A stretch of 64,000 nt of DNA. It comes from Frankia sp. QA3. Its GTDB lineage: Bacteria > Actinomycetota > Actinomycetes > Frankiales > Frankiaceae. The notes beneath the pieces were generated by a model that was given only the letters and a program-made list of their open reading frames with translations, did not search any database and was not told the DNA's origin. Position numbers and translations under genes: made by a program. The stretch spans positions 7,229,436 through 7,293,435 of the forward strand of contig NZ_CM001489.1 in NCBI RefSeq assembly GCF_000262465.1, in the 5' to 3' direction. Positions 1-8,515 of this stretch are shown piece after piece (position 1 is the first letter of the stretch; every line of letters begins with the position of its first letter).

Positions 1-917
1 GCGAGGCGGGCGGCCGGCATCATCCCGGCCGCCATCGGCAGCACGCTGAGCGCGGCCACGAGCGCGCTGTCGCCGCGGACGAGCTGCAGGTACTGCATCG
101 TGACGAAGATCAGGCCGAAGAAGCCGAAGAACTGCAGCAGGATCGACACCGTGCCGGCGGCGAACGCCGGCCGGGTGAACAGCCGCGGGTCCAGCGGCGG
201 GCCGTCCGGGGCGGCCGAGTCGGGCACGAACAGCCAGGTCCCCACCGCGGCGAGGGCGGCGAGCACGACGCCGAGCAGGAACACCGAGCGCCACGACCAC
301 GCCTGCAGCAGCAGGCCGGAGACGAGCAGGCCGACGACGGCGCTGGCCCCGGCGACGGCCGCCCACACACCGACCGCCGCCGCCCGCCGCCCCCGCGGGA
401 ACGTCCCGGTGATCGTCGACAGGGTCGCCGGCATCACCAGCGCCGCGCCGACGCCGAGGACGCAGCGCAGCCCGATCAACGCCGCCGCGCTGCTCGTGAA
501 CGGCGCCGTCGCCGACCCGGCACCGAAGATCACCAGGCCGGCCAGCAGGGCGCGGCGCCGCCCGAACCGGTCGCCCAGGGCGCCGGCCGGCAGCAGCAGC
601 GCGGCGAAGACCAGGCTGTAGGCGTCGATGATCCATGACAGCCGGGTCTGGGAGGCGTGCGTGTCGGCGGCGATCGACGGCAGGGCGACGTTCAGCGACG
701 ACATCGCCGAGATCACCGTGGCCAGCGCCCCGCAGGTGACCAGCAGCACCCGGGTGTGATGGCTGGCGGGCCCCGCCGTCGGCATCGGGTGCGGCGAGGT
801 GTCGGGGAGGTCCGTCGTCGTCGCCGTCGCTGCCGCGGCCGTGCCCGTGGGCAGGTCGGCTCCGGTTCCGGGGGTGGCGGCCGGCTGGGTTTCCGTTGCC
901 GATCCCGATGCGGTCAT
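1..917 (-). CDS. MFS drug/proton antiporter (DHA2/EmrB-QacA type), C-terminus beyond window
   Basis: This is the N-terminal 305 residues of a 14-TM type major facilitator; the gene runs off the left edge. It starts at ATG 917 with a GGAGG ribosome site at 924-929. After an Ala/Thr/Pro-rich cytoplasmic leader (about 50 residues) come hydrophobic helices, the signature loop GDRFGRRR between helices 2 and 3, and further helices. The family exports drugs, dyes or metabolites across the inner membrane using the proton gradient. It is divergent from a TetR gene, and the 66-bp gap holds a perfect inverted repeat, so TetR-type repression of this exporter is the natural inference. The substrate is unknown. 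Confidence 0.9.
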   Translation of the reverse strand, partial: MTASGSATETQPAATPGTGADLPTGTAAAATATTTDLPDTSPHPMPTAGPASHHTRVLLVTCGALATVISAMSSLNVALPSIAADTHASQTRLSWIIDAYSLVFAALLLPAGALGDRFGRRRALLAGLVIFGAGSATAPFTSSAAALIGLRCVLGVGAALVMPATLSTITGTFPRGRRAAAVGVWAAVAGASAVVGLLVSGLLLQAWSWRSVFLLGVVLAALAAVGTWLFVPDSAAPDGPPLDPRLFTRPAFAAGTVSILLQFFGFFGLIFVTMQYLQLVRGDSALVAALSVLPMAAGMMPAARL

Positions 918-966
918 CTTGGTACCTCCAGCTCGGTGCGCTGGACCGACCTTGGCGGGCTTGGCT

Positions 967-982
967 ACGGTTGTTCAACCGT
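967..982. promoter_or_regulatory. Inverted repeat, probable TetR operator
   Basis: Arms ACGGTTG (967-973) and CAACCGT (976-982) are perfect inverted complements around a 2-bp spacer. The element sits in the short gap between the divergent MFS and TetR genes and ends two bases before the TetR ATG at 984. Size and position fit the operator of an autoregulated TetR repressor; binding is inferred. Confidence 0.6.
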
Positions 983-983
983 G

Positions 984-1631
984 ATGAATTCTTCGCCGCG
1001 GCGCGGGCGGCGGGCCGGCAGCCCCGACGTGCGGGCCCAGATCCTCGCCGTCGCCCGGGAGCGGTTCCGCCGCGAGGGCTACGAGGCGGTCACGATGCGC
1101 TCCCTCGCGGCGGACGCCGGTGTCGACGCGGCCCTGATCAGCTACTACTTCGGCTCCAAGCGCGGCCTGTTCGCCGCCGTCCTGGAGCTCGCCCTCAACC
1201 CGGCAGACGTCCTCGCCAGCCTGCTCGAAGGCGAGCTGGAATCCCTGCCCCAGCGGGCGATCCGCGTCCTGGTGGCCGGCTGGGACCGGCCCGAGATCGG
1301 CCTGCCGCTGCTCACCGCGGTCCGCGCGGCGGCGGCCGACCCCGAGCTCGCGACGCTGATCCGTGGCGGCCTGCAGCGGGAGATGGTCGACCGGCTGGCC
1401 GATCGCCTCAGCGGCGCCGACGCCCGCCACCGCGCGGGCGCGTTCGTCGGTCAGCTCGGCGGCCTGGTGTTCACCCGCTACCTGCTCGCCGTCGAACCGC
1501 TCGCCTCCATGACCGTTGATGAAATAGTCCGCGCCCTCGGCCCGGCCCTGCGCACCACCCTGTTCGGCCCCGTCGGCGGCCATGCCCGCCGTCCGGACGC
1601 CGATGGTGGCTGCCCGGCTGTCCGTCGATAG
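984..1631 (+). CDS. TetR/AcrR family transcriptional regulator
   Basis: A 215-residue regulator. The N-terminal helix-turn-helix is clear (about residues 12-58: ILAVARERFRREGYEAVTM, then LISYYFGSKRGLF). The C-terminal ligand-binding domain resembles the actinobacterial TetR C-terminal type with the EIGLPLLTAVRAAAADPE segment. ATG 984 is chosen because the HTH begins 12 residues later; GTG 981 is possible. No strong ribosome site precedes it, so the transcript may be leaderless. It probably represses itself and the divergent exporter through the inverted repeat at 967-982. Confidence 0.9.
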   Translation: MNSSPRRGRRAGSPDVRAQILAVARERFRREGYEAVTMRSLAADAGVDAALISYYFGSKRGLFAAVLELALNPADVLASLLEGELESLPQRAIRVLVAGWDRPEIGLPLLTAVRAAAADPELATLIRGGLQREMVDRLADRLSGADARHRAGAFVGQLGGLVFTRYLLAVEPLASMTVDEIVRALGPALRTTLFGPVGGHARRPDADGGCPAVRR

Positions 1632-1691
1632 TCGGCCGGGCGCGGGGTTCGTGTCCTTGCCTTGTGCAGGAGCGGCTCCGGAGCGTTCCGC

Positions 1692-2765
1692 TCAGGAATC
1701 GACCAGGGCCATCGCGGTATCCACATCTGCCATACCGTCACGGATCTCGAAGACTCCGGGCTCGACCTCCTCGGAACGCTGTTCAATCAGCTCCCGCCAC
1801 GCCGGTGGCCAGCGGGTGGTAAGGGACCAGCGGACACCGATCAGCGGAACACCAACCAAATTGGCATCCCGTAGGTCAGCCTCGGTGAAGTCGTTACGGG
1901 CCCGGACGAGATCGTCCAGCAGAGCGCCGTTCACAGCGGTGTCGAGCTCGGGTTGGACCGTGAAGGCTTCGGCGAGTGCCCGGGCACGGTCGCAGGCTCG
2001 GGCGAGGTCACGGCCATGAGACAGATCGGTGACGAAGACGTCGGCCAATCCGCGACCGGGTGAGGGCATGCGGTCGAGCGCCCGGTCGAGAACACGGGCG
2101 AGGACGCGGGCTCGGGTGAGGACGAGGTCGACGGCCATGTCCCGGGTGAGGGTGTCGGCCTCCGCATGGACTGCCGCGTGGTCGTGGGCCAGGTATCGGG
2201 CAAGGCCGCGGATGCGGTCGTAGGAGGCGTCGAGATCGAAGGCGAGGTCCCATCCGAGGTCGAGGTCGAACTCGCGGGCGAGGTCCCGCGCAAGTGTGAG
2301 ATTTCGTCCGAGTGCAAGAGCGAGATCCCGGCCTGGAGTGCGCATAAGGCCGCCAGCAAGGTTGACGACGATGTCGAGCCGTAGCACCAGGACGAGACCG
2401 ACAATGGCAGGGTGACCGCGCAGGGCCAGTCGCTCGGGAGGTGACAGGGCTCGGAGATGGCGGGCCGTCGCGGTTTCCGGCCCCCCGGGTCTGTCCGTAC
2501 TCGGTGTCGTGGCAGCCCGTGTCCGCAGCGGGGAGGCTGGCTCGGTGGCCGGCACGATCGCCGCCAGGCCGGCGCCGACATCAAGCGCTGAATGCAGATC
2601 GTCGATGACGGCGGCGTGCCGGCCCGGCAGGAGCGCGTCGCGTAGGCCGGCATCAAGGTCCAGGACCTGACTCAGTTCCCTGATCAAGGCGGTCTGGGAC
2701 GCCGCGATCCAGGCCTGCGGGTCGTCCGTGATCCAGGCCTGCGGGTCGTCCTCGGGCCGGGTCAT
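1692..2765 (-). CDS. Charged helical-repeat protein (Asp-Leu-Ala-Arg rich), partner of a sigma factor
   Basis: A 357-residue protein of no function I can name. The middle (about 140-285) is a run of amphipathic helices rich in D, L, A and R, such as RDLALALGRNL and ARVLARVLDRALDR. The C-terminus holds a pentapeptide-like ADLRDANL followed by a conserved block GVRWSLTTRWP...SEEVEPGVFEIR. The same block occurs in the protein at 39049-39771 (about 29 of 58 residues identical without gaps), so they are one family. The N-terminus carries a 24-bp tandem duplication (DDPQAWI twice). The start ATG 2765 overlaps the sigma-factor stop (ATGA), implying coupled translation and a joint role. It could be a regulator or target of that sigma factor; unproven. 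Confidence 0.8.
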   Translation of the reverse strand: MTRPEDDPQAWITDDPQAWIAASQTALIRELSQVLDLDAGLRDALLPGRHAAVIDDLHSALDVGAGLAAIVPATEPASPLRTRAATTPSTDRPGGPETATARHLRALSPPERLALRGHPAIVGLVLVLRLDIVVNLAGGLMRTPGRDLALALGRNLTLARDLAREFDLDLGWDLAFDLDASYDRIRGLARYLAHDHAAVHAEADTLTRDMAVDLVLTRARVLARVLDRALDRMPSPGRGLADVFVTDLSHGRDLARACDRARALAEAFTVQPELDTAVNGALLDDLVRARNDFTEADLRDANLVGVPLIGVRWSLTTRWPPAWRELIEQRSEEVEPGVFEIRDGMADVDTAMALVDS

Positions 2766-3349
2766 GGCGCATCCACCTCCCTCGCCGGGAGAATCTGGGA
2801 TGCGAGCGTCCGGCGCGCCTTGTAAAGATTGGCCCGTACTGCTCCCGAGTTCATCCCGAGTTCCTCGGCGATTTCGGCGGGGGTGTAGCCGTCGCAGTGC
2901 CAGGCCATGATCTGTCGCTGACGCGGGGGGAGCAGCGCCAGTAGGCGTAAGACCTCGTGCCGCTCGACCACCGCATCAAGACTGTTACTGTCCCGGACCA
3001 GTACCGAGGTCGGCTCCGGGACGTCGACGACGAGATCCTCGGGGAGGCTGGCGATCCGCCGGACGTATGCACGGGATGCCACCCGCCGTGTCCAGGCTTC
3101 TGGGTGTCTGATCCGGTCCCAGTCGCGGAAGGCCATTGTCATGGTGTCCTGTGCGATCTCGGCGGCGTCGGCGGGACGGACTCCTTGCCAGACCAGGAAA
3201 TTCACCAGCTTGGGGACAAACGCTCGGTAGAATATACTGAATTCGGCCACTTTCGTTGCGGAGGGGCCGGCAAGCTCGCCGGCGACCGGGCCGGTGGGCG
3301 TTGTTCCATGTAGCGCGGCAGGGTCAGGGGGGTCGATTCGGCTGTCCAT
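2762..3349 (-). CDS. ECF-type RNA polymerase sigma factor (SigE-like)
   Basis: A 195-residue alternative sigma factor. Region 2 runs from FSIFYRAFVPKL through ADAAEIAQDTM to AWTRRVASRAYVR; region 4 is LLALLPPRQRQIMAWHCDG followed by the HTH YTPAEIAEELGMNSGAVRANL. I place the start at ATG 3349 because the upstream extension is low-complexity and overlaps the preceding small gene. The gene lies 14 bp after that small membrane-protein gene and overlaps the next gene by ATGA, giving a three-gene unit. No classical zinc anti-sigma factor is adjacent, so either neighbour might modulate it. Its promoter targets are unknown. Confidence 0.88.
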   Translation of the reverse strand: MDSRIDPPDPAALHGTTPTGPVAGELAGPSATKVAEFSIFYRAFVPKLVNFLVWQGVRPADAAEIAQDTMTMAFRDWDRIRHPEAWTRRVASRAYVRRIASLPEDLVVDVPEPTSVLVRDSNSLDAVVERHEVLRLLALLPPRQRQIMAWHCDGYTPAEIAEELGMNSGAVRANLYKARRTLASQILPAREVDAP

Positions 3350-3363
3350 CGCGTCGCGCTCCG

Positions 3364-3585
3364 TCAGTTGGCCACGTTGGACTTCACGATCATGGCGAGT
3401 CGCGTCCCGTCGGGGCGACGCTCGAGCAACGCGCTGCCGGGCGGCAGGGTCTGTGCGAGGTCGACCAGCAGGCGGCGATGGGCATCCTCCTGTCGCCGCG
3501 AGGAGCGGAGGCGAAGGCTTAGCTCCACCAGGGCAAGCACATTGCCGGCGACGACTGTCGAAGCCGCGACGAGAACCGGATCCAT
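3364..3585 (-). CDS. Small single-pass membrane protein upstream of the sigma factor
   Basis: A 73-residue protein with an N-terminal hydrophobic helix (about 4-22, PVLVAASTVVAGNVLALVEL) and a cytosolic Arg-rich tail ending in RLAMIVKSNVAN. ATG 3585 is preceded by AAGGAG at about 8 bp. It is the first gene of the unit with the sigma factor and the helical-repeat protein. Size and topology would suit a membrane anchor or signalling partner, but there is no recognisable anti-sigma motif. Confidence 0.65.
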   Translation of the reverse strand: MDPVLVAASTVVAGNVLALVELSLRLRSSRRQEDAHRRLLVDLAQTLPPGSALLERRPDGTRLAMIVKSNVAN

Positions 3586-3618
3586 CTATCTGCTCCTTGT
3601 ACAAAACGCGCGTCAGCG

Positions 3619-4560
3619 TTGACGTCCACAGGTAGAGCAGCCCGAGGGCCCCGGCCGTTAACCGAGTTGGCAAGATTGTTCATATTCGTCCGGCGCCGCG
3701 CTGGCTCCCAGCGCGGCCTGTATGCTGCCGGGCTTCGAGCTGTCTCTCGGCCCGGCGGATCTCGGGTTCCGGAAGGCGCTGCGGGGGCGCGGGTCGTCAA
3801 GCGTCCGGGGGATGCCTGCCCACCGGCCCCTGTCGGACTGCCGGAGCAGGTGCTCCTCGACGAATGGCAGATGGTGCCGACGGTACTCGGCGCGATCAAG
3901 CGTGCGGTGGACGCCGACCCCCGGCCCGGTCGGTTCCTCGTGACGGGCTCCGTGCGGGCGGACGGCGAGGCCGACAACTGGCCTGGGACCGGCCGCCTCG
4001 TCCGGGTGGCCATGACCAGCCTCGCCGTCCGCGAGATCGCGGGTCGGACCGAGGGAGCGACCTTCCTCGACCGCCTGTCCGCCGACGGCACGGACTCGCT
4101 GGCACTCCCGCCGGATGTTCCCGACCTGCGCGGCTACGTCGAGATGGCGCTGCACAGTGGGTGCCCCGAGCCCGCCCTGCACCTGTCGGAGCGGGGGCGG
4201 GGCTACTGGCTGGAAAGCTACGTGGATCAGTCGCTCACCCGGGACGTCGAGACGCTGCGGGAGAACCGGGATCCCCATCGACTCCGGCGTTGCTTCGAGG
4301 CGCTGGCGCTCAACTCCGCCGGCCTGGTGAACGCCAAGACGTTGCACGAGTTCGCCGGCATCAACGCAAAGACCGCCGAAGCCTACGAGCATCTGCTCGC
4401 AAACCTGCTGGTCGTGGAGTCGGTTCCCGCCTGGACGACGAACCGGTTCAAGCGGCTCCTCCGGGGGCCAAGAAGTACATCGTGGATGCGGGGCTGATCG
4501 GCATCGGGGTGAAGGTGGACGCGGCGCCGGGCGCAGTCGAGACCGAGATCGCTCAGGCGG
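3619..4560 (+). pseudogene. Remnant of AAA_14/DUF4143-type ATPase
   Basis: The translation keeps family hallmarks: a Walker-B-like LLDEWQMVPTV, RPGRFLVTGS, then SYVDQSLTRDVETLRE and an ALNSAGLVNAKTL winged-helix segment. The P-loop (normally GxxGVGKT near the N-terminus) is missing; that stretch is replaced by unrelated Arg/Pro-rich sequence. Near 4465 the frame breaks: the coding sense continues in another frame as KKYIVDAGLIG and then ends early. So both the nucleotide-binding N-terminus and the C-terminal nuclease-like DUF4143 part are lost. These ATPases are often accessory-region genes of uncertain, sometimes toxin-antitoxin-like, role. Confidence 0.75.
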
Positions 4561-4636
4561 CGCAGGGTGGGACCGAACCGTTGTCCTCTTCTGTGAGGAT
4601 ATCTGTGATTCCACAGCGGTTCGGAGGAGGAAACGG

Positions 4637-5371
4637 GTGCCTTTCACGTTGAGCCATCCTGCGGCGGTGCTGCCGCTGCGGTGGCTTGGCCTGCCGATGA
4701 GCGCGATGGTGGCCGGGTCGATGGTTCCCGACGTGCCGGTGTTCTTCGGGTGGCCGGAGATGTACCGGCTCACGCACAGCCTGCTCGGTGTCGTGACCGT
4801 CGTTCCGGTGCTGTCGCTGGCCGCGTTGGGGATGTGGTCCTACCTGATTCGCGATGCCGTGGTCGATCTGGCGCCGGATCCGGTCCGGTTGCGGCTGCCT
4901 GCCCGAGCGCGGCTCACGGGACGCCAGTGGCTGCTGGCACCGGTGGCCGCGGGCGTGGGAGCCGTGACGCACGTCGGCTGGGACGACTTCACCCACGAAG
5001 ATCGATGGGGCGTCCGCCAAGTGGCCTGGCTGAGCGCCCAGCACGGCGCCCTGCCCGGCTACAAGTGGCTTCAGTACGGCATGAGCGCCGCCGGGCTGGT
5101 CGTCGTCGCGGCGGCGATCGTCGCCCACCTGCGGGCGTTGCCCCGAGGGCCGCGGCGGCCACGTCGGCATCCGTCGGAGTCGATGGTCCTGCCGGCGGTG
5201 GTGATCGTCGCCGCGGGAGTCGGCGGTGTCGTCGGCCTGGCGAACGTGCCGCACGGACTGCATGCCGTCACCTTCCACGGGGTCGTCACCGGCGTGATGG
5301 CGCTGGTAGCCGGGTTGCTTCTCGTCGCCGTCGGCTGGCAGGCGGCAACGCGCGGGCCGACCGTCGAGTAG
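4637..5371 (+). CDS. DUF4184 family membrane protein
   Basis: A 244-residue integral membrane protein. The N-terminus MPFTLSHPAAVLPL is the signature of the DUF4184 family, followed by SMVPDVPVFF and the histidine-containing THSLLG and THVGWDDFTHE segments seen in this family, which is reminiscent of metal-dependent membrane hydrolases. About six hydrophobic helices are visible. The GTG start at 4637 is set by GGAGGAGG at 4623-4630 and by the conserved N-terminus. It is a lone gene ending 28 bp before a convergent operon. The function is not established. Confidence 0.85.
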   Translation: MPFTLSHPAAVLPLRWLGLPMSAMVAGSMVPDVPVFFGWPEMYRLTHSLLGVVTVVPVLSLAALGMWSYLIRDAVVDLAPDPVRLRLPARARLTGRQWLLAPVAAGVGAVTHVGWDDFTHEDRWGVRQVAWLSAQHGALPGYKWLQYGMSAAGLVVVAAAIVAHLRALPRGPRRPRRHPSESMVLPAVVIVAAGVGGVVGLANVPHGLHAVTFHGVVTGVMALVAGLLLVAVGWQAATRGPTVE

Positions 5372-5399
5372 TCGGCGCGGGTGGCGGCGGTCCGGTCGC

Positions 5400-5780
5400 T
5401 CAGGCGGCGCCGGAGTGCATGCTGACGACGTTGCCCTTGATGTGGTTGACGACGAGGTCCTCCAGGCAGCCGCGCAGCCGGCGGCGGGTGTCGTCGGGCA
5501 GGGAGGGGCGCAGCACGGCCCGGTAGGTCCGCTCGCCCGCCGCGACCGGCTCGTCCTCGCCGGTCCAGCCGATCGTGGCGATGCACGTCTGCCACAGGGC
5601 CGTCGCGGCGAAGTCGTCGCCGTGGCCGAACCCGTTGTCCTTGATCGAGAACAGCACGGTCGTCTGCGCCTCGACGCCGGCGCCGCCGTGGTATTCGGTC
5701 GCCTCCCGCAGCAGGTGCACCCCGCCGAGGACGACCGCGACGGCGACCACGAGCACGACCAGCGGGCGCAGCGCCCTCAT
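5400..5780 (-). CDS. Small single-pass membrane protein, third gene of PEP-utilising enzyme operon
   Basis: A 126-residue protein: one N-terminal helix (MRALRPLVVLVVAVAVVLGG), then an extracytoplasmic domain with VLFSIKDNGFGHGDDFAATALWQ and a pair of cysteines (ATALWQTC and RLRGCLEDLV). Start ATG 5780 overlaps the stop of the upstream membrane protein (ATGA). I do not recognise the family. Translational coupling suggests it functions with the two upstream products. Confidence 0.75.
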   Translation of the reverse strand: MRALRPLVVLVVAVAVVLGGVHLLREATEYHGGAGVEAQTTVLFSIKDNGFGHGDDFAATALWQTCIATIGWTGEDEPVAAGERTYRAVLRPSLPDDTRRRLRGCLEDLVVNHIKGNVVSMHSGAA

Positions 5781-6289
5781 CGCGGGCTGGTCGGCTGGCG
5801 CAGCAGGCGCAACGGGTCCGCCGAGTCGTCGAGCAGGCCGCCCGGCGGCGGGCCGAGCTTCGCCATCGTCGCCGCGACCCCGGGGTCGGCGGCGCTGCCG
5901 GCGGTCGCGCGGGCCAGCCGCTCCACCGCCCAGGCCAGGCCCGACAGCAGCAGCCCGGCGCCCATGAGGATCGGGATGAACACCGGCGCGGACGAGCCGT
6001 CGGGGCGCAGCCAGTCGAACACCGCCGTGCGCTGCGGCGGGGCCTCCCGCAACCGGGCCTCGATCCGCCGGCGCCGCTCGGGGGTCGCCTCGGCGGCGGC
6101 GGCGAGCCGCCCGATGCGCCGCCACAGCGTCACCCCGACCAGCATGACCTCGACGGCGAGGAAGATGACCCCGCTGGTCAGCGCCCGGTTCCACTCCCAC
6201 CGGTACAGGTAGACGAAGAAGTAGGCCCCCGAGGCGATCAGCGTGATCGCGCCGATCCCGGGAACGACGAATCTTCTCACCGCGCTCAA
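5777..6289 (-). CDS. Three-helix membrane protein, second gene of PEP-utilising enzyme operon
   Basis: About 170 residues with hydrophobic segments near residues 7-26 (FVVPGIGAITLIASGAYFFV), 38-55 and 103-122 separated by a charged, helical Arg/Glu loop (TPERRRRIEARLREAP). The TTG start at 6289 overlaps the preceding stop codon (TTGA); GTG 6280 is the alternative. The next gene overlaps by ATGA, so three genes are translationally chained. Function unknown. Confidence 0.75.
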   Translation of the reverse strand: MSAVRRFVVPGIGAITLIASGAYFFVYLYRWEWNRALTSGVIFLAVEVMLVGVTLWRRIGRLAAAAEATPERRRRIEARLREAPPQRTAVFDWLRPDGSSAPVFIPILMGAGLLLSGLAWAVERLARATAGSAADPGVAATMAKLGPPPGGLLDDSADPLRLLRQPTSPR

Positions 6290-8457
6290 CCCCCGATCTC
6301 GGCGTCGACAGCCTTGCCGGCGCCGTTTCCGGCACCGCCGTCGCCGATGTCACCGTCGCCGGTGTCACCGTCTTCGACGCGTTCCACCTCGCCGGCGCTG
6401 CCGTCCACGATCACCTCGTCGCCGTCGGCGAACGTCGTCGCGGCGTCGGCGACGCCGATCACCGCGGGGATGCCGTACTCGCGGGCGAGGATCGCGAGGT
6501 GGCTCAGCGGGCTGCCGGTCACCGACACCAGCCCGGCCAGTCCCGGCAGTGCGCCGGCCAGCGCCGGGTCGAGGGTGTCGACGACCAGCACCCGGCCGGC
6601 GGCGTCGGACGGGTCGTGGGTGACCAGGCCCCGGGCCCGCCCGGGGCTGACCCCCTGGGTGGCGCCGGCGCTGCGCTGCGCCGCGACGATGCGCCCGTCG
6701 GCCGACAGCCGGAACGCGGCGGGCAGGGCCGTGGCGCGGGCTGCGGGCGCCTGCGCCGCGACGGTCGCGGCGAGGTCGTGCGAGATCGTCAGCTCCCGCA
6801 GCCGGTCGAGGGTCAGGTGGCGGACGTCGGCGGGATGGTGCAACTGGCCGTGGCGGGCCAGGCGCCGGCCGAGCTCCATCGCCGCCTGCGCGGTCAGTTC
6901 GTGCAGCCAGCGGGCCCGCAGCCGGACCGCCTCGCGGGCCACCGCGACCGGGTCGTCGCCCTCACCGGTGGGCAGCCGCACGTAGGCGGGGGTCGGCGGC
7001 AGGGCACCCGGGCTGCCGATGGCGGGCGGGACCAGCGCCAGGCTCTCAGGGTGGCGCGAGACGATCTCCGCGTCGGTCATCCCGTCCTCCCGGGCGCGGG
7101 AGACGGCGGCGAGCGCGACGGCGGCGCCGGTCGTCGCGGTCGCCCGGGCGTCGAGGAAGAACCCGGCGAGCACCTCGTGGGCGTGCACGCCGCGCAGCGT
7201 GGTTCGCGCGTTCGCGAGCAGCAGGTGGAGCTGGTGGTCGGTGAGCGTGGCGGGGTCCGGCACGGCGCGCAGGTCGGCGTCGACCTCTTCGACGAGGTCG
7301 CCGACGATCGCGGGGAAGGCGCCGCGCAGCCGGCCGAGCCGCCAGGCGGCCCGCAGCCGGCGCAGCCCCGGCCGCGGGTCCAGCGGCATCCACCACCGCC
7401 GCCGCGGCCGGATCACGCCCAGGGCCTCCAGGTCGACGGCGACCCGACCCTCGACGTCGATGACGAACCGGCGGCGCAGGTGACCCCGGCCCGTCGCCCC
7501 GGACAGCCGCAGCGCCTCGCGCAGCCCGTCTTCCAACGGCGGCACCCACAGGTCCAGTTCGAGGTGGGACAGCGGCTCGGGGAACGTCTCGGCCACCGGA
7601 CCGGGGCCGAAGACCCGGCCGTGGGCGACCGGCACGGCCGCCGTGATGGGCCGGCTCTGCAGCAGCCGCAGCGTGCCGTCCGGCTCGATGAGCCACTCCA
7701 TGTCCTGCGGGGCCCCGAAGACCCGCGCGGTGCGCCGGGCCAGCCGGGCGAGCTGGCCGCGCTGGCGGGCGTGCACCGCCGCGGGGACCGTCCCGTCGAC
7801 GCTCTTCAGCCGCCCGCGCCGGGTCAGCAGCAGGGAGGTGCCGGTGACCTGGCCGCTGACGATCGCCTCGGGCAGCCCGTCGGTCATCGAGACCAGCATG
7901 CGGGAGCGGCTGCCGGTCAGCGGGTCGAGGCCGAACATCACCCCGCCGACGCGGGCCTGCGCCATCGGCTGGACCAGCACGGCGATCGGCGCCTCCACCG
8001 GCCCGACGCCGGCCGCCGACGCGACGACCTTGCCGACCGCCTCGACGAAGGCGTCCCAGCCGGTGACGTGCAGCACGGACAGGTACTGGCCGGCCATCGA
8101 CGACTCCGCCGAGTCCTCCGCCACGGACGACGAGCGCACCGCCAGCGGCCGGCGCCCGTCGTCGCTGAGCTCGTGCCACCGTTCGTAGATCGCGTCGCCG
8201 CGGGTCGGCTCGGGCCCGCCGGGCCGCCCGGTCGCGGCGGTGGTGATGACGAAGCCGGGGATCACCGGCAGGCCGGCGCGGGCGGCGACGGCGAGGTTGG
8301 CGGCCTTCGCGCCGACGAGGGCGGTGTTGCTCGCCACCGGCTCGTCGAGCCGGACGACCAGCGGCTCGCGGGACCCCTCGGCGCCGGGCGCATCAGGACG
8401 GTTGCGATCAGGGCCGGGTGAATCGGTCAAGGGGGTGATGGCGTCATTCTGTGGCAT
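6286..8457 (-). CDS. PEP/pyruvate-binding, PEP-utilising enzyme (rifampicin phosphotransferase-like)
   Basis: About 723 residues. The N-terminal ATP-grasp-like PPDK domain shows ALVGAKAANLAVAARAGLPV, LAVRSSSVAEDSAESSMAGQ and DMEWLIEPDGTLRLLQSRP. The middle domain contains FPEPLSHLELD, comparable in position to the substrate domain of rifampicin phosphotransferases. The C-terminal mobile domain carries the phosphohistidine motif GSPLSHLAILAREYGIPAV. Such enzymes pass the beta-phosphate of ATP through the His to a small molecule or pyruvate. The tail after VIVDGSAGEVE is a Gly/Asp repeat. ATG 8457 is preferred for alignment; ATG 8478, with AAGGGA upstream, is possible. It heads an operon with two membrane proteins. 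PEP synthase versus antibiotic-modifying enzyme cannot be decided here. Confidence 0.85.
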   Translation of the reverse strand: MPQNDAITPLTDSPGPDRNRPDAPGAEGSREPLVVRLDEPVASNTALVGAKAANLAVAARAGLPVIPGFVITTAATGRPGGPEPTRGDAIYERWHELSDDGRRPLAVRSSSVAEDSAESSMAGQYLSVLHVTGWDAFVEAVGKVVASAAGVGPVEAPIAVLVQPMAQARVGGVMFGLDPLTGSRSRMLVSMTDGLPEAIVSGQVTGTSLLLTRRGRLKSVDGTVPAAVHARQRGQLARLARRTARVFGAPQDMEWLIEPDGTLRLLQSRPITAAVPVAHGRVFGPGPVAETFPEPLSHLELDLWVPPLEDGLREALRLSGATGRGHLRRRFVIDVEGRVAVDLEALGVIRPRRRWWMPLDPRPGLRRLRAAWRLGRLRGAFPAIVGDLVEEVDADLRAVPDPATLTDHQLHLLLANARTTLRGVHAHEVLAGFFLDARATATTGAAVALAAVSRAREDGMTDAEIVSRHPESLALVPPAIGSPGALPPTPAYVRLPTGEGDDPVAVAREAVRLRARWLHELTAQAAMELGRRLARHGQLHHPADVRHLTLDRLRELTISHDLAATVAAQAPAARATALPAAFRLSADGRIVAAQRSAGATQGVSPGRARGLVTHDPSDAAGRVLVVDTLDPALAGALPGLAGLVSVTGSPLSHLAILAREYGIPAVIGVADAATTFADGDEVIVDGSAGEVERVEDGDTGDGDIGDGGAGNGAGKAVDAEIGG

Positions 8458-8515
8458 CGAGCCCCCCACAAGTGACATGTCCCTTGGGGGGCGACGATAC
8501 CCACGTCCGTGGGAT

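Noticed and set aside
1632..1691. Terminator after the TetR gene
   Set aside because: Only a 6-bp stem (GAGCGG/CCGCTC) with a 12-nt loop is visible; too weak to call.
6499..8421. 640-codon plus-strand frame antisense to the PEP-utilising enzyme
   Set aside because: No motif; antisense of a strongly supported gene.
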